Of a stretch of DNA of 18,729 nt, positions 13,626 through 18,729 are shown in pieces. The position numbers and the translations under genes were made by a program. This DNA is from Ruminococcaceae bacterium UBA6855 (lineage in GTDB: Bacteria > Bacillota > Clostridia > Oscillospirales > Acutalibacteraceae): assembly GCA_002451755.1 (NCBI GenBank), contig DKDF01000056.1:22425-41153 (forward strand). The letters run 5' to 3'. Every line of letters starts with the position of its first letter. Within the stretch, counting starts at the first letter, position 1. A model generated the notes under the pieces. It ran no database searches, had not been told where the DNA came from, and was given only the letters and a program-made list of their open reading frames with translations.

Positions 13626-14714
13626 ATGAGCTTAAATCCCGATAACCCGCGCTGCAAGGCGCTCATCGCGATGAGCGGCGGAGTGGATTCATCCGTCGCC
13701 GCCTATCTCGCGATTGAGAGCGGGCTTGACTGCATCGGCGTGACGATGAAGCTTTTTGATAACGAGGACGCAGGGATCAGCCGCGAAAAGAGTTGCTGTT
13801 CGCTCGAAGATACGGAATATGCGCGCGGCGTCGCCTACAGGCTCGGGATGCCGTATTATGTGTTTAATTTCACCGCAGATTTCAAAGAGCAGGTCATGCG
13901 CCGTTTTGTGGAAGCCTATGAGCGCGGCGCGACCCCGAATCCATGCATAGACTGCAACAGATATCTGAAATTCGACCGCCTCTATCGCCGCGCGAAAGAG
14001 CTCGGCTGCGAATATGTTGTCACGGGGCACTATGCGCGAATCGAGGAAGAAAGCGGCAGATTTCTGCTGAAAAAGGCTGTTGACCCGACGAAAGACCAGA
14101 GCTATGTGCTCTATTCAATGACGCAGGACGAGCTGCGGCATACGCTGTTTCCGTTGGGCGGCATGACGAAAACACATACGCGGGAGGTTGCGCGCAGGCT
14201 CGGCTTTTATAATGCCGACAAGCCGGACAGCCAGGATATCTGCTTTGTGCCGGACGGCGATTACGCCTCGTTTATCCGCTCGTTTACAGGCAGAGACTAT
14301 CCGCGCGGCGAGTTCGTTGACAAAAGCGGCAATGTGCTCGGCGAGCACAGGGGACTTATCGGCTACACCGTCGGTCAGCGCAAGGGACTCGGAATAGCGC
14401 TGGGCGAGCCAAAATATGTGACCGCCCTGCTGCCCGATGAAAACCGAGTCGTGCTCGGCAGCAATGAAGACCTGATGAGCCGCGAATTAGACGCGAAGAA
14501 TTTCAATTTTATCGCCTTTGATACCTCGCCCGCAGAGTTCCGCGCGAGCGCGAGGGTCAGATACAGGCAGGCGGAACAGCCCGCGACAGTGCGCGTCACG
14601 GGCGAAAACACAGTGCATATAACATTCGACGAGCCGCAGCGGGCGATAACCAAAGGTCAGGCGGTCGTCGTCTATGACGGAGATGTAGTTATCGGCGGCG
14701 GAGAGATCTGCTGA
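13626..14714 (+). CDS. mnmA: tRNA-specific 2-thiouridylase MnmA
   Basis: 362 aa, the usual size. The ATP-pyrophosphatase loop SGGVDSS (residues 17-23) opens the N-terminal domain. The two reactive cysteines are present: C110 in NPCIDCNRYLKF and C206 in DSQDICFVPDG; DQSYVLYSM and GYTVGQRKGLG are further family signatures. It activates U34 of tRNA-Lys, -Glu and -Gln with ATP and inserts sulfur derived ultimately from cysteine via a desulfurase and relay. AGAGGAAG precedes the ATG. Its position directly after cysK and before an Rrf2 regulator places it in a sulfur-supply group, although iscS and iscU, its common neighbours, are not in the window. Confidence 0.96.
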   Translation: MSLNPDNPRCKALIAMSGGVDSSVAAYLAIESGLDCIGVTMKLFDNEDAGISREKSCCSLEDTEYARGVAYRLGMPYYVFNFTADFKEQVMRRFVEAYERGATPNPCIDCNRYLKFDRLYRRAKELGCEYVVTGHYARIEEESGRFLLKKAVDPTKDQSYVLYSMTQDELRHTLFPLGGMTKTHTREVARRLGFYNADKPDSQDICFVPDGDYASFIRSFTGRDYPRGEFVDKSGNVLGEHRGLIGYTVGQRKGLGIALGEPKYVTALLPDENRVVLGSNEDLMSRELDAKNFNFIAFDTSPAEFRASARVRYRQAEQPATVRVTGENTVHITFDEPQRAITKGQAVVVYDGDVVIGGGEIC

Positions 14715-14735
14715 GTGTGAAACGGAGGAATATTT

Positions 14736-15137
14736 ATGATGATATCAACGCGCGGACGCTACGCGCTGAGGGTGCTCGTTGACCTTGCGGAGCACAGCGG
14801 TAGTCTTGTCCCGATGAAAGATGTCGCGGCGCGCCAAGGCATCTCAAAAAAATATATGGAGCAGATAATGGCTCTGCTCGTAAAGGACGGATATGTTGAG
14901 GGCATCCACGGCAAAGGCGGCGGATACAGGCTCGGCAGACCGCCGAAGCAGTGCGTTGTCGGCGATATCCTGCGCCTGACCGAGGGCAGCCTCGCTCCTG
15001 TGGCGTGTCTCTCATGCGAAGAACCGTGCGAGCGCGCGGACAGCTGCCGCACAATCGGGATGTGGCGCAGGTTCGAGGAGATAACGAACGAATACTTTGA
15101 CGGCATAACAATAAGAGACCTGATGAAAACAGAATAA
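14736..15137 (+). CDS. Rrf2/IscR-like transcriptional regulator
   Basis: 133 aa. The N-terminal winged helix starts MISTRGRYALRVLVDLA, with the recognition region ISKKYMEQIMALL and the wing GIHGKGGGYRLGRPP, all Rrf2 hallmarks. After the dimerisation helix, cysteines at 91, 94, 98 and 104 (CLSCEEPCERADSC) include the C-x6-C-x5-C arrangement close to that of IscR, so it could hold a [2Fe-2S] cluster. The related CymR lacks such a cluster and senses CysK in Bacillus. The nearby cysK and mnmA suggest control of sulfur or Fe-S metabolism. CGGAGGAA lies seven bases before the first ATG; a second ATG follows immediately, so the start is uncertain by one residue. Confidence 0.92.
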   Translation: MMISTRGRYALRVLVDLAEHSGSLVPMKDVAARQGISKKYMEQIMALLVKDGYVEGIHGKGGGYRLGRPPKQCVVGDILRLTEGSLAPVACLSCEEPCERADSCRTIGMWRRFEEITNEYFDGITIRDLMKTE

Positions 15138-15138
15138 T

Positions 15139-15176
15139 AAAAAGCCGCGTTCTGTTTTAATTTGAACGCGGCTTTT
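15139..15176. terminator. Terminator after the Rrf2 gene, bidirectional in form
   Basis: GCCGCGTTC (15144-15152) pairs with GAACGCGGC (15164-15172), flanked by five As on the left and four Ts on the right, so it can act on both strands. Confidence 0.88.
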
Positions 15177-15183
15177 GCATATG

Positions 15184-15216
15184 AAAAAGGCTCCCGCCCG
15201 TTTGGGTGAGAGCCTT
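15184..15216 (-). terminator. Terminator of the minus-strand lipoprotein gene
   Basis: AAGGCTC (15187-15193) pairs with GAGCCTT (15210-15216), with an inner CGCCC/GGGTG stem and GTTT loop. On the minus strand it ends in CCTTTTTC, 22 bases after the lipoprotein stop. It has no good T-run on the plus strand. Confidence 0.85.
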
Positions 15217-15237
15217 GATTTTGTTTGGCGTCAGGGA

Positions 15238-16170
15238 TTAGCCCTTAGCGCCGTTGTAGCCGTTAGCGTTATTGCCGATCTTAACGGTGTAGTCAACTTC
15301 GCCGTACAGGTTCTTAACATCAGCGGTAACAAAGCTGATCTTAAGCTGAGCCTGGCTGATGTTGATCTTAACGAGATAGTGATAAGTACCGTTGATGATC
15401 TTGCCGGTGCTGTTATCAACGCGAGCCATGATGTAAGAATTGGTGTAGGTGAGCTTGACGTTCTCTTTGCCGCTCTTGAACTCTGCGCCGAGCTGGGTGA
15501 GAGCTTCGTCGATGCTGCCGAGGGTTCCGACGCCGCGGGCAACAGGACCACCGTTGTGGGAGTCACCGTTGGGGCCGTCAGTCTGATCCTTGACATAGAT
15601 GATATAGTCGGTGTACTTGCCGTCTGCGGAGACGATAGCCTTAGCGGACTTGACATCGCTTGCCTTGAGGTCAGCGTGGCTGGAAGCGGGGACATAGTCG
15701 GTGGTGGTGGAGTTGTTCTTAAGAACGTTGTTGATGATGGGGGAAGCAACTTTAAGAAGTCCGCCTACGCCGCCGTCGCCGGTGATCTTGCCGCCGTTGC
15801 CGAGAACCATGGTCTGCTTGCCTGCGGGTGCGGGCTTGGTAGCCTTGCGAGCCTTGACATAGTCAGCGACTATCTCGGCAACAGTCTTAGCAGCTGCGGG
15901 AGTGTTGCCGCCCTGGTTGTCATTGGCTTTGGTGGTGTCAACGGGCTTGCCGTCGGGAGTGGTAGCGGGCTCAGTCGAAGCGTCGCCGCTTACGTCGGTG
16001 CTGTCAGCTGCGGAAGCGTCTGCGGGAACGGTAGAGCCGTCGCCGTTGTCGATGACCTCTCCGCCTGCGGAGGAGGGATCGGTTGTGGTCGCGCCGTCAT
16101 CCTTGCCATTGCAAGCTGCAAAAGCGAAGACCATAGCGAGAACCATGATGAGTGCAAGAATTCTCTTCAT
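15238..16170 (-). CDS. Predicted lipoprotein with low-complexity linker
   Basis: 310 aa. MKRILALIMVLAMVFAFAAC is a clear lipoprotein signal with the lipidated cysteine at residue 20. Residues 21-95 are a Thr/Asp/Ser/Ala/Gly-rich linker of the kind that spans the cell wall in Gram-positive bacteria. The C-terminal part (about 95-310) is a soluble domain with repeated Lys-Ile/Val strands (YHYLVKINISQAQLKISFV, VDYTVKIGNN) that I do not recognise; the FMN-binding-like pattern seen in some similar lipoproteins is not clearly present. AAAAGGAGC precedes the start, and a promoter of its own lies upstream. The opposite strand is also open but looks like a shadow. Confidence 0.85.
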   Translation of the reverse strand: MKRILALIMVLAMVFAFAACNGKDDGATTTDPSSAGGEVIDNGDGSTVPADASAADSTDVSGDASTEPATTPDGKPVDTTKANDNQGGNTPAAAKTVAEIVADYVKARKATKPAPAGKQTMVLGNGGKITGDGGVGGLLKVASPIINNVLKNNSTTTDYVPASSHADLKASDVKSAKAIVSADGKYTDYIIYVKDQTDGPNGDSHNGGPVARGVGTLGSIDEALTQLGAEFKSGKENVKLTYTNSYIMARVDNSTGKIINGTYHYLVKINISQAQLKISFVTADVKNLYGEVDYTVKIGNNANGYNGAKG

Positions 16171-16233
16171 TTGGTTGTGCTCCTTTTAACATTTTTTCTT
16201 GATTTTGTGAATAAATTGTTTCACAGTATTTTC

Positions 16234-16262
16234 AGTTTACTCTAAAATAACCAAAAAGTCAA
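16234..16262 (-). promoter_or_regulatory. Promoter of the lipoprotein gene
   Basis: On the minus strand: TTGACT (complement of 16257-16262), 17-base spacer, TAAACT (complement of 16234-16239). Confidence 0.8.
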
Positions 16263-16315
16263 GAAAAACAACGCTGCAAATTATAACAATTTTGTAACAT
16301 ACGGCTCAAAATCAC

Positions 16316-16343
16316 TTGACTTTCGGGTATAAGCACATATAAA
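16316..16343 (+). promoter_or_regulatory. Promoter of the rhamnosidase gene
   Basis: TTGACT (16316-16321), 16-base spacer, TATAAA (16338-16343); TAAAAT with an 18-base spacer is an alternative -10. Divergent from the lipoprotein promoter. Confidence 0.78.
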
Positions 16344-16401
16344 ATGTATGCAGGGATTTAAAAAAGTATGAATTACATGGCGAAAGGAATTTGATAAAAA
16401 T

Positions 16402-18561
16402 ATGCTTGAGGGAAGCGAATGGATAAAAGGGTGCGAAAAGAATTTGCGCGGCGGTACGGTGTATCTGAAAAACTTTCGGTGCACCGCCAAAGCGGAAAAA
16501 GCAATATTGGAAATAACTGCACTCGGCGTATATGAAGCGAAACTAAACGGCGAGCGGATAGGGAATTTTATTCTCGCCCCGGGCTGGACTTCTTATTCAA
16601 ACAGACTTCAGGTGCAGAGCTACGATGTGACAAATTTGCTGAAGACCGAGAATTCGCTCGAGGTGACGGTCGGTCAGGGCTGGCGCGCGCTCGCAAATAA
16701 ACGCGACGGCAGCGACTTCTTGGGCTACCGCGATACGGCGCTCATCGCCGAGTTGTCTCTTGTCTATGCCGACGGCACGACGGAGAGCATCGTCACCGAC
16801 AGCTCGTGGACTGCGCGCGAGAGCAAGCTGAGATATACAAATATATATGACGGCGATATCTACGACGCGACTTTCAAAGCGGGGAGCGCGAGGCACTGCA
16901 TCTGCGTCGATCTTGAAAAGGATATGCTTATCCCGCAGGAGGGCGAAAAAATAGTCGAGCATGAGCGGATGCCTGCTCTGCAAGTAATAAAAACCCCGGC
17001 GGGCGAGACGGTCATTGACTTCGGGCAGAATATGACGGGCTATGTCGAGTTCAGGATAAAAGGCACTCCCGGCGCGCAGGCGACAATCTCCCACGGAGAG
17101 ACGCTCGACCGCAACGGCAATTTCTACAACGCCAACTACCGCTCGGCGGACGCGCAGATAAAGTTCATTTGCGACGGCGGGGAGCACATATATAAAAGCG
17201 CGCTGACCTTCTTCGGCTTTAGATATATCCGCCTTGAAAACTGGCCGGACGAAGTAAAAAAAGAGAATTTCACGGCGATCGTCGTCCATTCGGATATCCG
17301 CAGGACGGGTTATTTCGAGTGCTCGGACGAGACGGTGAACAAGCTTTTCAAAAATATAATCTGGGGTCAGAAGGGCAATTTCCTCGATGTCCCGACCGAC
17401 TGCCCGCAGAGAAACGAGCGACTCGGCTGGACGGGCGACGCGCAGGTGTTTGTCCGCACGGCGAGCCTCAACTTCGATGTTGAGCGTTTCTTCCAAAAGT
17501 GGCTTCACGACCTCGCTGCCGACCAGGGACGCGACGGATGCGTGCCGCATGTTATACCGAATATATTTGACGATATGGGCGGCTCGAGCGCGTGGAGCGA
17601 CTCGGCGGTCATCTGCCCGTGGGAAATATACAGAACCTACGGCGACAAAAAGGTGCTCGAAGACCAGTTCGATTCGATGAAAGCGTGGATAGACTGGATG
17701 CGCGAGCGCAGCGAAAACGGAAAACGCTCCGGCGGATTCCACTTCGGCGACTGGCTCGGACTCGACTCCCCGGAGGGCAGCTACAGGGGCTCAACTCCCG
17801 ATGATCTCATCGCCACGGCATACTATAAATATTCGACCGAGTTGTTTATAAAGGCGGCGCACGCGCTCGGCAGAGATGTTTCGGAATATGAGAATATCCC
17901 CACAGAGGCGGCGGCAGCGTTCAGGCGCGAATATATGGAAAACGGAAGAGTGAAAAACGCCACGCAGACCGGCTGCGTGCTCGCACTCTGTTTTGATATC
18001 ACGGACGACAGGACGGCGACAGCAGACCAGTTAAACGAGCTTGTGAAGCGCGCCGGGCATCTTGAAACCGGCTTCGTCGGCACGCCGTATCTTCTCCATG
18101 CGCTCAGCGACAACGGCTACGCCGAGACGGCATATGACCTTCTGCTTCGCCGCGAATATCCCTCGTGGCTCTATCCAATCTCAAAGGGCGCGACGACGGT
18201 TTGGGAGCACTGGGATGGCATAAAGCCCGACGGCACGATGTGGAGCACCGACATGAACTCGTTCAACCACTATGCCTACGGCGCAGTCGCGGACTGGATG
18301 TATGGCGCAGCGGCGGGAATAAACTCCGACCCCGATCGCCCGGGCTTCGAGCATATTATCTTCCGCCCCGTGACAGACAGGCGGCTCGATTTCGTCAAGG
18401 CTTCGATTGACACCCGCCGCGGCACCGTCGCGAGCGAGTGGAGACGCGAGAACGGCAGGATAAAATATATCTTCACCGTCCCCGAGGGATGCTGCGCTTC
18501 GGTCATTATCGGCGGAGAAAAGCACGAAGTCGGAGCGGGCACACACGAGTTTTTTGAATGA
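16402..18561 (+). CDS. GH78 family alpha-L-rhamnosidase-like glycoside hydrolase
   Basis: 719 aa, somewhat shorter than many GH78 enzymes, with fewer N-terminal beta domains. Residues 1-150 resemble the Bac_rhamnosid_N jelly roll (GVYEAKLNGERIGNFILAPGWTSY); a second beta domain follows (about 190-300, TVIDFGQNMTGYVEF), then the (alpha/alpha)6 barrel. DCPQRNERLGWTGD (333-346) aligns with the catalytic-acid segment of characterised GH78 enzymes, E339 being the probable general acid, and TVWEHWDG offers E602 as the probable base. It would release terminal alpha-L-rhamnose from plant or bacterial glycans. There is no signal peptide, so it is probably cytoplasmic and acts on imported oligosaccharides. 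The only ribosome site, AAAGGA at 16383-16388, is rather far from the ATG. Confidence 0.93.
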   Translation: MLEGSEWIKGCEKNLRGGTVYLKNFRCTAKAEKAILEITALGVYEAKLNGERIGNFILAPGWTSYSNRLQVQSYDVTNLLKTENSLEVTVGQGWRALANKRDGSDFLGYRDTALIAELSLVYADGTTESIVTDSSWTARESKLRYTNIYDGDIYDATFKAGSARHCICVDLEKDMLIPQEGEKIVEHERMPALQVIKTPAGETVIDFGQNMTGYVEFRIKGTPGAQATISHGETLDRNGNFYNANYRSADAQIKFICDGGEHIYKSALTFFGFRYIRLENWPDEVKKENFTAIVVHSDIRRTGYFECSDETVNKLFKNIIWGQKGNFLDVPTDCPQRNERLGWTGDAQVFVRTASLNFDVERFFQKWLHDLAADQGRDGCVPHVIPNIFDDMGGSSAWSDSAVICPWEIYRTYGDKKVLEDQFDSMKAWIDWMRERSENGKRSGGFHFGDWLGLDSPEGSYRGSTPDDLIATAYYKYSTELFIKAAHALGRDVSEYENIPTEAAAAFRREYMENGRVKNATQTGCVLALCFDITDDRTATADQLNELVKRAGHLETGFVGTPYLLHALSDNGYAETAYDLLLRREYPSWLYPISKGATTVWEHWDGIKPDGTMWSTDMNSFNHYAYGAVADWMYGAAAGINSDPDRPGFEHIIFRPVTDRRLDFVKASIDTRRGTVASEWRRENGRIKYIFTVPEGCCASVIIGGEKHEVGAGTHEFFE

Positions 18562-18564
18562 TAA

Positions 18565-18604
18565 TTTCCCGGCTTGCCGCCATTTTCGGTGAGCCGGGAA
18601 ATAA
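18565..18604 (+). terminator. Probable terminator after the rhamnosidase gene
   Basis: TTTCCCGGCT (18565-18574) pairs perfectly with AGCCGGGAAA (18592-18601). Only a weak TAAATTT follows, so efficiency is uncertain. Confidence 0.7.
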
Positions 18605-18651
18605 ATTTCAAGAAAAATTTGAAAATCTTGTCCTACTTTGCAAAAAATATA

Positions 18652-18680
18652 TTGACAAATCGCTTGCGATATAATATAAT
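18652..18680 (+). promoter_or_regulatory. Perfect consensus promoter for a tRNA transcript
   Basis: TTGACA (18652-18657), 17-base spacer, TATAAT (18675-18680), as expected for a stable RNA promoter. Confidence 0.95.
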
Positions 18681-18685
18681 AATCA

Positions 18686-18707
18686 AGCCTTGTCGGATGA
18701 CGAGGCT
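18686..18707 (+). other. Hairpin in the tRNA precursor leader
   Basis: AGCCTTGTC pairs with GACGAGGCT around GGAT (nine pairs, one G-U), seven bases before the tRNA 5' end. Possibly a precursor-processing or stability element. Confidence 0.5.
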
Positions 18708-18714
18708 CACATAT

Positions 18715-18729
18715 GGCGGCATAGCTCAG
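18715..18729 (+). tRNA. tRNA, 5' end only (truncated by window edge)
   Basis: GGCGGCA could be the 5' acceptor strand, followed by TA (positions 8-9) and GCTCAG, the conserved start of the D-arm. A perfect promoter lies 34 bases upstream. The anticodon is outside the window, so the isotype is unknown. Confidence 0.75.

Noticed and set aside
15175..16245. Open frame of 356 codons on the plus strand opposite the lipoprotein
   Set aside because: The minus strand has a lipobox signal, ribosome site, promoter and terminator. The plus-strand product is a Val/Gly/Ser-rich low-complexity shadow that begins in the terminator region.
16597..17742. Open frame of 381 codons on the minus strand inside the rhamnosidase gene
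   Set aside because: The plus strand carries continuous GH78 motifs across it; the antisense product shows no domain.
1..18729. Insertion sequences, prophage, CRISPR array or defence genes
   Set aside because: No transposase, integrase, phage structural gene or regularly spaced direct repeat was seen in the window.

Overview
The window looks like a chromosomal segment of an uncultured anaerobic Bacillota (Clostridia, Oscillospirales/Christensenellales-like). The reasons are strong AAGGAGG ribosome binding sites, near-consensus sigma-A promoters with 17-base spacers, many compact intrinsic terminators, a DUF2975/XRE gene pair, split transketolase subunits and generally Clostridia-like proteins. 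Coding DNA is moderately GC-rich by eye while promoters are AT-rich. I see no insertion sequence, phage gene or CRISPR array. The taxonomic placement is an inference.

Layout. 1-892: 3' part of a class-III (glutamate-1-semialdehyde aminomutase-like) aminotransferase, then a terminator. 1142-3872: N- and C-terminal transketolase subunits plus a protein with SCP2-like features, closed by a UUCG-tetraloop terminator. 4016-6662: promoter, amidohydrolase and polytopic transporter as one operon with a terminator. 6716-8000: consensus promoter, DUF2975 membrane protein, XRE regulator and small lipoprotein. 8048-8863: promoter, tyrosine phosphatase and a bidirectional terminator. 8860-10899 (minus strand): DUF1593/Sde182-type protein and a PncA-like cysteine hydrolase with its own consensus promoter and an overlapping palindrome. 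11050-12304: MutT-type Nudix hydrolase and a CorA-family transporter. 12326-15176: a sulfur-related block with a regulatory leader, cysK, mnmA and an Rrf2/IscR-like regulator. 15184-16262 (minus): lipoprotein with a low-complexity linker. 16316-18601: GH78 alpha-L-rhamnosidase-like enzyme. 18652-18729: consensus promoter and the first 15 bases of a tRNA.

The most interesting element lies between the CorA gene and cysK. A near-consensus promoter, flanked at its -35 box by a 7-bp inverted repeat, drives a short leader with a strong ribosome binding site and an unlisted 37-codon ORF (12408-12521). That ORF has six cysteine codons within ten codons (12-21), a seventh at codon 33, and five methionines. 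Twenty bases after its stop is a strong intrinsic terminator, and 51 bases beyond the T-run is cysteine synthase, whose own sequence has no cysteine. A segment inside the ORF (12497-12502) can pair with the 5' arm of the terminator (12542-12547). This has the architecture of a trp-type ribosome-stalling attenuator responding to charged tRNA-Cys. Polycysteine leader ORFs acting as cysteine-responsive attenuators have been described in mycobacteria; I am not aware of an equivalent for cysK in Clostridia, where T-box and CymR control of cysteine genes is better known.

The cysK-mnmA-rrf2 order suggests linked control of cysteine synthesis, tRNA thiolation and sulfur or Fe-S sensing, but iscS and iscU are absent from the window. 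The other operons look like ordinary metabolic and envelope functions.
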